Source: Deltaproteobacteria bacterium
Lineage (GTDB): Bacteria; Myxococcota_A; UBA9160; SMWR01
Direction: 5' to 3'
Assembly (NCBI GenBank): GCA_019313605.1
Contig: JAFDAW010000030.1
Location: forward strand, 1 to 27,423
Length of the DNA stretch: 27,423 bases
This document shows positions 7,257-15,002 of this stretch, piece after piece (positions within the stretch are counted from its first letter, which is position 1; each line of letters begins with the position of its first letter). The position numbers and the translations under genes were made by a program. The notes beneath the pieces were generated by a model. That model had not been told where the DNA came from. It was given only the letters and a program-made list of their open reading frames with translations, and did no database searches.

Positions 7257-10200
7257 GTGCTGAAAAAACCATTCACCGGCTCGCCATCCTCAATCGCGGG
7301 GAAGCGGCGATGCGCTGCATCCGTTCCGTCAAAGCGCTGCGAGCGCTCGAGAATTCGGACCTCGAATCGATCGCGATCTATACCGACGTCGATCGCGACG
7401 CGCCTTTCGTCCGGCACGCAGATCACGCGATTCGGCTCGAAGCACCCAACGGCCCCGTTGCGGCTTATCTCGACCACGATCGATTGATCGCGTTGCTCGT
7501 ACGCGCGGGTGCCGACGCGGTGTGGCCGGGCTGGGGATTCGTGGCGGAAGATCCCGATTTTGCGGATCGAGTCACCGACAGCGGGATCTGTTTCCTGGGC
7601 CCCTCCGGTGATGTGATGCGAGCTCTCGGCGACAAGATCGACGCCAAGCGAATTGCCGAAGACGCGGGCATTTCGGTGGTTCCTTGGAGCCGTGGTGTCG
7701 TCGCGGACGAAGAGGCCGCAGCGCGCTGCGCGGCGAAACTCGGCTATCCGGTAGCGGTGAAGGCTGCATCCGGAGGCGGCGGACGTGGAATCCGAATGGT
7801 CGAGTCTGAGTCGGAACTCGCGGACGCGTTCCGTTCGGCGTCTGCCGAGGCGAAGGCGGCATTTGGGGACGATCGCCTCTTCATCGAACGCAAGCTTCCG
7901 CGTGGCCGCCATATCGAAGTTCAAATTGCAGCCGACGCGAAGGGCTCCGCGATGTCTTTGGGATGCCGCGACTGCTCGGTTCAGAGACGACACCAGAAGC
8001 TGATCGAAGAAGCTCCGCCCCCGGGAATTTCGCCGGAGCTATCCGCCGAACTCGAGCGAGCAGCCGTTCACCTGATCGAACACGTTGGTTACGTCGGTGT
8101 GGGAACAGTGGAGTTTCTAACGGTCGGCGAGGAATACTCGTTTCTCGAAGTGAATCCGCGTCTGCAGGTGGAGCACGGGATCACCGAGGAGTTGACTGGG
8201 ATCGACCTCGTGCAACTCCAGATTCGCATCGGAAGGGGAGAATCGCTGCCCCTTCGCCGCGAAACCAGCGCCCAGGTTGCGATCGAAGCTCGCGTATGTG
8301 CGGAAGACCCGCAGGCAGGTTTTCTTCCAACACCCGGCCGAATCGCTTTGTTCGATCCGGCACTCGGGCCGCGGGTGAGGGTCGATTCCGGTGTGGCTGC
8401 CGGATGCAGGGTTCCGGCGGAATTCGATTCCCTGATTGCGAAGTTGATTGCCACGGGGGAGACCCGCGAGGAAGCCCGTGCGCGGCTCTCCTGTGCGCTC
8501 ACAGATTTCGAACTGGTCGTCTCCGGAGGAGCGACCAACAAAGGCTATCTGATCGACATTCTCGAGACTCCCGAGTACCGCCGCGGCGAGTTTGACACGG
8601 AGTGGTTGGACCGCACACCCGAGCTTCGAGGGGGTTCCGGCGATTACGCGGTTGAAGCGTTGATTGTCGCCGCGATTCTCTCCTACCAGCGCTCTCGCGA
8701 CGTGGCCCGGCAGAAATTCTACGCGGACCCGGCCACACTGTCCCCGACATCGATTCCGCCCTCGACGGGCCAGCGGATCGACCTCACCGCCGGTGCCGAA
8801 AGTTATCGACTCGAAGTCTTCGGGGTGGGCGCCTGGCGATATCGGGTTCACCTCGACGGTCGCGTCGCGGTCGCGACACTCAGCGACGAGCGCGACAACT
8901 CGGCAATCCTGGAATTGGGTGGTCGCTACCTGCGCGTTTTGCACGATGTCTCGGAACGCGGGCTGCGAATCGAAATCGAGGCACACCCTTATCGTTTTAC
9001 CAGCGAACTCGCCGGCCAGGTTCGCTGCGGTACCCCTGCTGTAGTGATCGGTTTGCAGGTTATGCCGGGTGATCGGGTAGAAGCGGGCCAATCCCTGGGC
9101 CTGCTCGAAGCTATGAAGAGTGAGATCGACTTCCGAGCGCCGGTAAGCGGTGTGGTCAAGGAAGTCTGCGTTCGCACGGGCCAGCAGGTGAGTTCTGGCG
9201 AGTTGCTTCTGATCATCGAGGCCGAGGAACGAGAGACTCTCGATCTGTCGTATTCCGAACGGCTCGCACTTTCCCCTGATTCTGATCCCCTGGATCTCTT
9301 CTTCTCGGAAAAGGCAGGTGAAGAGGGCGAAGTTCCGGATCTGCGAGCAATCGAACACGCAGACGCGATCGCTCGACGCGCTGCAATCGAAGCGTCGCGT
9401 GATGAGATCCGACGCATCCTGATGGGTTACGACGTCAATCCGCAACGCGGTGAGCGCCTCGTCGCGTTGCTCGAAGCCCCGCTTCCCAAAGATCTTCCTG
9501 CTGAGATTTGCGGTGAACTGGCCGAGATCCGACACGAGTTGGCAATTTTTGCGGATATGGAGCAGTTGTTCGTTCGCGCTCCACACGCATCCGTGTCAGG
9601 AGAGGTCGGGCCTTCGAATCACGCGCGCTTGCGCGCCTACATGCGCAGAATGGCCACCGAGGGTTCCGGGATGCCCGAAGTCTTCTTGGTGATCCTGCGC
9701 CGCGCACTGGCTCACTATGGGATCGAAAACCTCAAGACGTCCGATAGTTTCGAGCGAGCCGTCTTGCGGTTGGTGGCCAGTCAACTCTCCCCCGATCTGC
9801 GGCGCCGGCTGGTGCTCGAGATCTTGAAGCGGGTCCACGCTCTCGCAAAATCGGGAGTCCATCTCGGAGATGATGAGCGGCTGAAGAATTCGCTTGGAAG
9901 TATCTCGGGTATGCGCGGACAGCTGCCCGACGCATTGGCGGATCGCGCGATCGAAGCCAGCTATACGATCTTCGAGGGCCCCGAGCTGGAGCGGCAAGCC
10001 GAGCAGACCACCCAGGAAGTGGAAAGCTGGCTTGCCGGGGCAGAGTCCGTGCCCAGCCAACCCCCGAGAGCGGTGCTGGTGCATCTGGCAAACTCACCCT
10101 ACAACGTTTTCCACCGCGTCGGCCGGTGGCTATCGGATTCGAATCCGCTCCGTCGTTCCATCGCTGTCGCCGCCCATATCTCTCGCTTCTACGCGCCCAA

Positions 10201-13200
10201 CAATCCGCCGATCCACACTTCCACGATCATCGGGTTGACTCACATCGAGCGGCTCGATCTGCAGGATGGCCGGACACTGCTCGGCAGCGTCGCGGCGCCC
10301 GATCAGATCTTGCAGGCGCTGGAACAGCTCTCTCGAGCGTCAGATGATGTGTCTACGGACAAGCGAATCCACGCGATCGAACTGCTGGTTCCGGTCGACA
10401 ATGACGAAGACTTCGAAGCTCTCCGCGATACGCTTGCACCGGCCCTCTCCGAGCACTTGAGGGCAGACCGCCTCACCCTGACCCGACTCGCGGATTCCGA
10501 GCGATCCGAGCATTTCAGTCTTGCGCAGACCGCGCAGGGCTGGGAGGAGATAAAGGGGCTCTACGGAATTCACCCCGAAACGGCGAGCCGAATCGATCTC
10601 CACCGGCTGACGGCTTTCGCTTGCGAGCGGCTGGATTCTCCGGACGATATCTATTGTTTCCATCTGCGGTCGCGAGAGATTCCGGGCGACGAGCGAATAT
10701 TCGTTCTCGCTGATTTCCGAGGTCGCTCTCCCGAACACGGCCACGAGGCGACGTTGCATCTGGCATCGTTCGAGCGCGTTTTCTTCGACGCGACCCGAAC
10801 CTTGCGCAATCACCTCGGGCTACGAGATCCGAGTCGGAGACTGCATTGGAATCGCATCGCGGTATTTACTTCGCCTGCGATTTTCCTAGACGATCAGGTT
10901 GCCGCGCGCCTGGCACGGCGCCTCGCGCCAGCCACGCGAAACCTCGGCCTCGAAAAGGTGATCGCGCGGTTGAACGTGCTCGACCGCGACGAACCGGAAA
11001 AATCCGCGACTCCACTCGAAGTCGTGATTGCGGATCCGACCGGGAGCAACATGGAACTCTCGTGGCGGCAACCGCAATCCGCTCCGTTGGAGCCCGCCCG
11101 GGACTACGAGCGCAAGGTGGTGGAGGCCCGCCGCCGTCGACTCATCTATCCCTATGAGATCATTCGCCTGTTGACGGGTGGAACGTCTGGTAACGGTGTT
11201 GCGAGCCAAGAAGGTGAACCGGATCTGCCTCCCGGAAAATTCGAGGAGTTCGATCTCGAGGAGAATTCGGCGACGCCCACGGCGCTAAGCGTTGCGGGCC
11301 GTCCCTATGGGATGAACAAGAGTTCTGTGGTTTTTGGCGTGATCGATACACCCACGGAAAAAGTTCCCGAGGGCATGAAACGCGTACTGGTGTTGTCAGA
11401 TCCCACGATCGGGATGGGAGCCTTGGCCGCGCCGGAGTGTGACCGGATTGGCGCGGCGATCGACCTGGCGGAGGAATTGAAACTACCACTCGAATGGTTG
11501 CCCGTTTCGAGTGGTGCTCGGATCGCCATGGACAGCGGTACGGAGAATCTCGACGCGACGGCGAGAGTCGTGCGACGGATCATCACCTTCACGCAGTCGG
11601 GCGGTGTCATTCACATCATCGTTCAGGGTGTGAACGTAGGCGCGCAGAGCTATTTCAATGCGCTGGCCACGATGCTTCAACACACCCGCGGTGTCTTGAT
11701 CATGACCACCTCGGCTTCGATGCTTCTCACGGGGCGGGCTGCGTTGGATGCCGCCGGAGCGGTGTCGGCGGAAGACGATACCGCCATCGGTGGCTACGAA
11801 CGGATCATGGGGCCCAACGGTGAGGCCCAGTTCTACGCGCGCAATCTCGCCGATGCCTACCGGATCCTCTACGACCACTACCGGTTCACGTTCATTCCAC
11901 CGGGAGAAAGTGCGCCGCGAATCTTCGAGACGAGTGATCCCGACACGCGCCCGATCACGGAGTTTCCCTGTGAACCCACAGACGGCCACGACTTCCGCAC
12001 GTTGGGCGAGATCTTCGATCGCGATACCAATCTCGACCGCAAGCGGCCCTTCGCGATGCGCGCGCTGATGAGCGGCGTCATCGATCAGGATGGCGGCCAT
12101 CTGGAGCGTTGGCGGATCTGGCAGGGCGCTGAGACTGCGATCGTCTGGGATGCGCATCTGGGTGGCTTCCCGGTCAGCCTGATCGGCATCGAGAGTCGCA
12201 GCCTCCCGCGGGAGGGTTACAACCCCACGGACGGTCCCTCGGTGTGGACGGGTGGCACGCTCTTCCCCCTCTCGTCGAAGAAGCTCGCGCGTGCTCTCAA
12301 CTCGGCGAGCGGAAACCGACCGGTGGTGCTGCTCGCGAATCTGTCTGGATTTGATGGGTCGCCCGAGTCGATGCGGAAACTGCAACTCGAGTACGGCGCG
12401 GAGATTGCGCGGGCCGTGGTGAACTTCGAGGGGACGATCATCTTCCTCGTCGTGTCGCGCTATCACGGCGGGGCCTACGTGGTCTTCTCAGGCAGCTTGA
12501 ACGAGGAGTTGCGCCCGGCGGCACTTGCGGGTTCTTTCGCGTCGGTGATCGGCGGAGCGCCTGCAGCCGCGGTCGTTTTCACGAGGGAGGTTCGAGCGCG
12601 CGCTGCGATGGACCCGCGAATCGTGAAGCTCCAACGGCAGTTCGGTTCGAGCGGGCGTGATCAGCTGGAGAGCGCGTGGACAGAAGTCCTGCTCGAGAAA
12701 CAATCCGAGCTCGCGGCGGAGTTCGATTCGATTCACAGTGTGGAGCGCGCCCTAGAAGTAGGGTCTCTTGAAGCGATCGTAGAGCCCGAAGACATGAAGG
12801 TCGCCCGGCCCGGGCCGAGAAGAAAAGAAGGCGGAGGTTCGCCGCCGCATCCTGGAGGCCTCGAAGGAGATCTTCTTCCGGGACGGGTTCATGGACGCGA
12901 ACCTCGACGAGATCGCCGAACTCGCAGGCGTCGCCAAGGGAACGCTCTACCGCTACTTCGACAACAAGGCGCAGATCTACCTGGCGGTTCTCTCGCGCAA
13001 AGCCCGGCGATTCGAAAAGAAACTGCAGGACTCCCTCGACCCGCAGGCCACGCCGGTCGATGCGCTCGTTCGGGTGAGTCGATTCTACTTTCAGCATTAC
13101 GTCGAAAACCCGGACTATTTCCAGATCTTCTGGGCGATCGAGAATCAAGCGGTGATCGGCGAACTGCCGCCCGAAGTCGTGGAGGAGGTGGTTCGGCTCT

Positions 13201-13273
13201 GGGAGGAGAGTCTCGGAATCCTGGCCGGAATCATCGAACGAGGCATCGAGCAGGGCGTGTTCGCCCCCTGTGA
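7253..13273 (+). CDS. Eukaryote-like single-chain acetyl/acyl-CoA carboxylase (BC-BCCP-central-CT)
   Basis: This would make malonyl-CoA (or another carboxyacyl-CoA) for the operon. The biotin carboxylase spans about residues 8-470, with ATP-grasp KAASGGGGRGIRMV at 170 and CRDCSVQRRHQKLIEE; VWPGWGFVAEDP and VPWS resemble eukaryotic ACC rather than bacterial AccC. BCCP follows with EAMKSE, biotinyl Lys622. A long central region (about 700-1290) without catalytic motifs matches the layout of eukaryotic ACC central domains. The carboxyltransferase runs from LIYPYEII (1297) through SSGARI (1419-1424) to about residue 1847. The TTG start at 7253 overlaps the upstream TGA and has AGGG 9 bases before it; earlier in-frame starts lie inside the transferase gene. 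The literal ORF runs to 13273 (2006 residues), but the last 160 residues, after EPEDM at 12794, are an out-of-frame reading of the TetR gene. Acyl-CoA preference is unknown. Confidence 0.9.
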   Translation: MSAEKTIHRLAILNRGEAAMRCIRSVKALRALENSDLESIAIYTDVDRDAPFVRHADHAIRLEAPNGPVAAYLDHDRLIALLVRAGADAVWPGWGFVAEDPDFADRVTDSGICFLGPSGDVMRALGDKIDAKRIAEDAGISVVPWSRGVVADEEAAARCAAKLGYPVAVKAASGGGGRGIRMVESESELADAFRSASAEAKAAFGDDRLFIERKLPRGRHIEVQIAADAKGSAMSLGCRDCSVQRRHQKLIEEAPPPGISPELSAELERAAVHLIEHVGYVGVGTVEFLTVGEEYSFLEVNPRLQVEHGITEELTGIDLVQLQIRIGRGESLPLRRETSAQVAIEARVCAEDPQAGFLPTPGRIALFDPALGPRVRVDSGVAAGCRVPAEFDSLIAKLIATGETREEARARLSCALTDFELVVSGGATNKGYLIDILETPEYRRGEFDTEWLDRTPELRGGSGDYAVEALIVAAILSYQRSRDVARQKFYADPATLSPTSIPPSTGQRIDLTAGAESYRLEVFGVGAWRYRVHLDGRVAVATLSDERDNSAILELGGRYLRVLHDVSERGLRIEIEAHPYRFTSELAGQVRCGTPAVVIGLQVMPGDRVEAGQSLGLLEAMKSEIDFRAPVSGVVKEVCVRTGQQVSSGELLLIIEAEERETLDLSYSERLALSPDSDPLDLFFSEKAGEEGEVPDLRAIEHADAIARRAAIEASRDEIRRILMGYDVNPQRGERLVALLEAPLPKDLPAEICGELAEIRHELAIFADMEQLFVRAPHASVSGEVGPSNHARLRAYMRRMATEGSGMPEVFLVILRRALAHYGIENLKTSDSFERAVLRLVASQLSPDLRRRLVLEILKRVHALAKSGVHLGDDERLKNSLGSISGMRGQLPDALADRAIEASYTIFEGPELERQAEQTTQEVESWLAGAESVPSQPPRAVLVHLANSPYNVFHRVGRWLSDSNPLRRSIAVAAHISRFYAPNNPPIHTSTIIGLTHIERLDLQDGRTLLGSVAAPDQILQALEQLSRASDDVSTDKRIHAIELLVPVDNDEDFEALRDTLAPALSEHLRADRLTLTRLADSERSEHFSLAQTAQGWEEIKGLYGIHPETASRIDLHRLTAFACERLDSPDDIYCFHLRSREIPGDERIFVLADFRGRSPEHGHEATLHLASFERVFFDATRTLRNHLGLRDPSRRLHWNRIAVFTSPAIFLDDQVAARLARRLAPATRNLGLEKVIARLNVLDRDEPEKSATPLEVVIADPTGSNMELSWRQPQSAPLEPARDYERKVVEARRRRLIYPYEIIRLLTGGTSGNGVASQEGEPDLPPGKFEEFDLEENSATPTALSVAGRPYGMNKSSVVFGVIDTPTEKVPEGMKRVLVLSDPTIGMGALAAPECDRIGAAIDLAEELKLPLEWLPVSSGARIAMDSGTENLDATARVVRRIITFTQSGGVIHIIVQGVNVGAQSYFNALATMLQHTRGVLIMTTSASMLLTGRAALDAAGAVSAEDDTAIGGYERIMGPNGEAQFYARNLADAYRILYDHYRFTFIPPGESAPRIFETSDPDTRPITEFPCEPTDGHDFRTLGEIFDRDTNLDRKRPFAMRALMSGVIDQDGGHLERWRIWQGAETAIVWDAHLGGFPVSLIGIESRSLPREGYNPTDGPSVWTGGTLFPLSSKKLARALNSASGNRPVVLLANLSGFDGSPESMRKLQLEYGAEIARAVVNFEGTIIFLVVSRYHGGAYVVFSGSLNEELRPAALAGSFASVIGGAPAAAVVFTREVRARAAMDPRIVKLQRQFGSSGRDQLESAWTEVLLEKQSELAAEFDSIHSVERALEVGSLEAIVEPEDMKVARPGPRRKEGGGSPPHPGGLEGDLLPGRVHGREPRRDRRTRRRRQGNALPLLRQQGADLPGGSLAQSPAIRKETAGLPRPAGHAGRCARSGESILLSALRRKPGLFPDLLGDRESSGDRRTAARSRGGGGSALGGESRNPGRNHRTRHRAGRVRPL

Positions 13274-13445
13274 CGCCTGGGAGGTGGCGGGCATCCTCTG
13301 GACACTCGCCAATGCGATCATTCGAACAGAGCACTCCTCGGCGCACCGGAGTCTGCGGCGGAGAGCGTTGGAGCCGTTCTTCGACGATGCCATCGCGCTG
13401 GTGGTGCGCGGACTCACCCAGCCCGCGGCTCGCGAACCGCAATGA
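12891..13445 (+). CDS. TetR/AcrR-family regulator with disrupted 5' end
   Basis: This transcription factor has a classical TetR helix-turn-helix: DEIAELAGVAKGTLYRYFDNKAQIY encoded from about 12906. The C-terminal helical domain is a ligand-binding type common among regulators of fatty-acid genes. The first in-frame start codon is the ATG at 12891, but the TetR pattern continues upstream in the same frame (AEVRRRILEASKEIFFRDGF, from 12831) back to a TGA at 12795-12797 with no usable start. An ATG at 12794 in the carboxylase frame sits exactly where a TetR start is expected; losing one G near 12812-12814 would join it to the TetR frame. So the gene is either frameshifted, fused to the carboxylase, or affected by an assembly error. 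It probably controls this operon by sensing acyl-CoA or acyl-ACP; that is inference. Confidence 0.82.
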   Translation: MDANLDEIAELAGVAKGTLYRYFDNKAQIYLAVLSRKARRFEKKLQDSLDPQATPVDALVRVSRFYFQHYVENPDYFQIFWAIENQAVIGELPPEVVEEVVRLWEESLGILAGIIERGIEQGVFAPCDAWEVAGILWTLANAIIRTEHSSAHRSLRRRALEPFFDDAIALVVRGLTQPAAREPQ

Positions 13446-13479
13446 GAAAAACGCCCCGCGCTTGTCAGCACGGGGCGTT
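13446..13479 (-). terminator. Rho-independent terminator of the downstream PEP-CTERM module
   Basis: Read on the minus strand, AACGCCCCG (13471-13479) pairs with CGGGGCGTT (13450-13458) across a 12-base loop, and the stem runs into TTTTT and C. It lies 37 bases after the stop of the PEP-CTERM gene at 13516. It also sits just after the TetR stop on the plus strand, where the T-run is absent, so the minus strand is the likely direction. Confidence 0.85.
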
Positions 13480-13515
13480 CAGTCGATCCTGGAGATAGGA
13501 ATTAGCGGTGCGGAA

Positions 13516-14151
13516 CTAGCGCTTCCGGCTGCTCCTTCTACCTACTACATAGAGCCCACCGAGTCCCATACCGAGGAGGGAGAGCGTTCCCGGTTCGGGC
13601 ACTGCTGCCACGTTGATGCTTCCAACGTTGAACGTGGATGTTCCCGAGATGACGAGACTGCCCATGTCCAGGATGTCGTCGGTTGGACCATTGACGTCCG
13701 ATGTCAGTGTAAACGACCCGCCCGCGCCCCCTACGTTGCCGAACGTGATCGTTCCGAGCAGGTAGCTCTGGCCGACCGCCGTCAGACCGGTGCCCACGTA
13801 AGGCGCAAAAGAGGCTGCGTTGATGTTCTCGAGCCGGGATCCGGTGTCGTTCGTCGATCCAAGGACTAGCGGCATCGGGTCAGCCCCCGCGCTCGGATTG
13901 TTTGTGAATGAGGTAATGCACCCCACACAGAGGGTGGAGTAGTCTACGCTGATGCCGGCACCCTGTATGCCGCCGGCGCCCGAGGTGATCCACACTTCCA
14001 AGACGATGCCCGTGTCCGACGCCAGGATGCTAGTGGTAGCGGTCCCAGAGGTTGCCCAGATCAAGTCGATCGTGGCACTTGCGCTGGACGAGCCTGCGAA
14101 GCCCACCAGCGCGACGAGCCCGCCAACCAAACCTACGATGAATTTTCGCAT
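13516..14151 (-). CDS. PEP-CTERM sorting domain protein, copy 1 (beta-rich, cohesin-like)
   Basis: This is a secreted 211-residue protein predicted to be cut and anchored by an exosortase. An N-terminal signal peptide (MRKFIVGLVGGLVALVGFAGSSSASA) is followed by a Thr/Ser/Gly-rich beta-strand region, then the sorting signal VPEPGTLSLLGMGLGGLYVV and a basic tail RRSSRKR. The middle contains IVLEVWITSG, GAGISVDYS and LLGTITF segments whose order resembles a cohesin-type beta sandwich; this is a weak visual similarity. It has two cysteines (LCVGC). GGAGATAGGG precedes the ATG. It is the second gene of a two-gene module, after the dockerin-like gene at 14229, and is closely related to the protein at 15003. 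Confidence 0.9.
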   Translation of the reverse strand: MRKFIVGLVGGLVALVGFAGSSSASATIDLIWATSGTATTSILASDTGIVLEVWITSGAGGIQGAGISVDYSTLCVGCITSFTNNPSAGADPMPLVLGSTNDTGSRLENINAASFAPYVGTGLTAVGQSYLLGTITFGNVGGAGGSFTLTSDVNGPTDDILDMGSLVISGTSTFNVGSINVAAVPEPGTLSLLGMGLGGLYVVGRRSSRKR

Positions 14152-14228
14152 TTCCCTATCTCCCAGTATCTCAGAAATTACCGAACCGGATCGTTAAACG
14201 TGTTTCCATCAACCCCAATTGCGCCCGC

Positions 14229-14615
14229 CTACGGGCAGGCAGCCGTTCCCGCCGTCGTTCCGGATGGACCCGGAGTGCCGCCGAAACTTAAAGTAAAGAA
14301 ACCAAAATCACCGAAGCCAACCGTGTCGTCGACGGGCTCCGTGTGGTTGTACAGCTCGTCGGTGGTGCCGAAGCCCAACGTAAAGGATCCGAAGTCTCCG
14401 AAACCGACCGTGCCCGACTGGTCGTAATTCGCGTCACAGAGATTCCCGCAGTCGTCTCCGTCGGTGTCGTCCTGTGCCGCGTTGGCGACCGTGGAGCAAT
14501 TGTCCAAGCCATCGTGAACACCATCAAGATCGGTGTCCAACCCTGGAGGGCCAGCCATCGCAGGCATCCCCCAGAGCAATAAAGCCAGAGTGGCTGTCAG
14601 TAGAGTCAGTTTCAT
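14229..14615 (-). CDS. Secreted TSP3/EF-hand (dockerin-like) protein, copy 1
   Basis: This small exported protein has 128 residues. The signal peptide MKLTLLTATLALLLWGMPAMA ends in a standard Ala-x-Ala site. Next is a thrombospondin type-3 repeat, DTDLDGVHDGLDNC, with DDTDGDDCGNLCD, a calcium-binding pattern. An EF-hand-like loop NYDQSGTVGFGD follows, and a degenerate second one (DDTVGFGDF); the FGDFG.FTL.FG unit occurs twice, as in dockerins. The C-terminus GPSGTTAGTAACP is conserved between the two copies. The ATG at 14615 has AGGAGAG upstream; an ATG 14 codons further up would add charged residues before the signal peptide and is less likely. It probably binds calcium and a partner protein outside the cell. 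Partner identity is inferred only. Confidence 0.87.
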   Translation of the reverse strand: MKLTLLTATLALLLWGMPAMAGPPGLDTDLDGVHDGLDNCSTVANAAQDDTDGDDCGNLCDANYDQSGTVGFGDFGSFTLGFGTTDELYNHTEPVDDTVGFGDFGFFTLSFGGTPGPSGTTAGTAACP

Positions 14616-14938
14616 GGGGGCTCTCCTCTTCGATTCACGCCCAATGTTTTGGCGCACCCTTCGTTATTCGGTTGTATGTTGGGGTGCCTTTAGGGCGAAT
14701 CGGCGAGATCGGACGGGCGGAGGCGGTATTCAGTAAAACAAGAGAATTACACGACGGACGGGGAAGAACTTCGAAGTAGGGAAGAACGCCGACTGTCCAG
14801 GAGAAGGGACGCGGGTTCTCTTAAGGATGGGCGCTGGTCTTCGCAGACAAGCGCGCCGGCTATCAGAAGAATGGGAAAATCGAGCCGTGCGGCTCACCAG
14901 GTGAGAGGCGGTGAGACAGCAACCGGCAGCTTCAAAGC
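14616..14938. other. Intergenic region between module copies
   Basis: No ORF with coding character. It should contain the promoter of module copy 1 (minus strand), because a strong terminator separates it from copy 2; I find no clear -35/-10 or sigma-54 element. The part from 14831 to 14927 is rich in complementary segments on the plus strand and is listed separately. Confidence 0.5.
14831..14927 (+). other. Unassigned structured element ahead of a terminator
   Basis: Nested complementary segments are GCGC (14831-14834) with GCGC (14851-14854) enclosing GTCT/AGAC with loop TCGC; GCCGG (14855-14859) with CCGGC (14923-14927); and inside it GAGCC (14882-14886) with GGCTC (14891-14895), or alternatively CTCACC (14893-14898) with GGTGAG (14900-14905). 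The two inner hairpins exclude each other. On the plus strand the element ends 11 bases before a perfect 14-bp terminator stem, as a small RNA or riboswitch-like leader would. It matches no riboswitch family I recognise. Confidence 0.3.
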
Positions 14939-14970
14939 AAAACGCCCCGAGCCGAAGCTCGGGGCGTTTT
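14939..14970. terminator. Bidirectional Rho-independent terminator
   Basis: A perfect 14-bp stem, AAAACGCCCCGAGC (14939-14952) with GCTCGGGGCGTTTT (14957-14970), has the tetraloop CGAA. The A-run and T-run at the two feet make it functional in both directions. It lies 32 bases after the stop of the PEP-CTERM gene at 15003 and shares its ACGCCCCG core with the terminator at 13446. Confidence 0.9.
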
Positions 14971-15002
14971 ACATGTGGTCTAGCGCTATCGTCAGAGAAG
15001 CG

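Noticed and set aside
8117..9586. 489-codon open frame on the minus strand
   Set aside because: It is a shadow of the carboxylase BC/BCCP region; the plus strand has clear ATP-grasp and biotinyl motifs.
11483..12466. 327-codon minus-strand frame inside the carboxyltransferase domain
   Set aside because: Highly charged sequence without domain features, opposite a confident coding region.
1194..13445. Assignment to PUFA synthase, aryl polyene or ladderane clusters
   Set aside because: No multidomain Pfa proteins, no aromatic starter genes and no radical SAM enzymes are present, so no known cluster name fits.
14860..14935. Resemblance to a group II intron domain V or a c-di-GMP riboswitch
   Set aside because: GAGCCGTGCGGCTC recalls a domain V foot, but the catalytic triad and bulge are missing; the GCAAAGCC-type riboswitch core is also absent.
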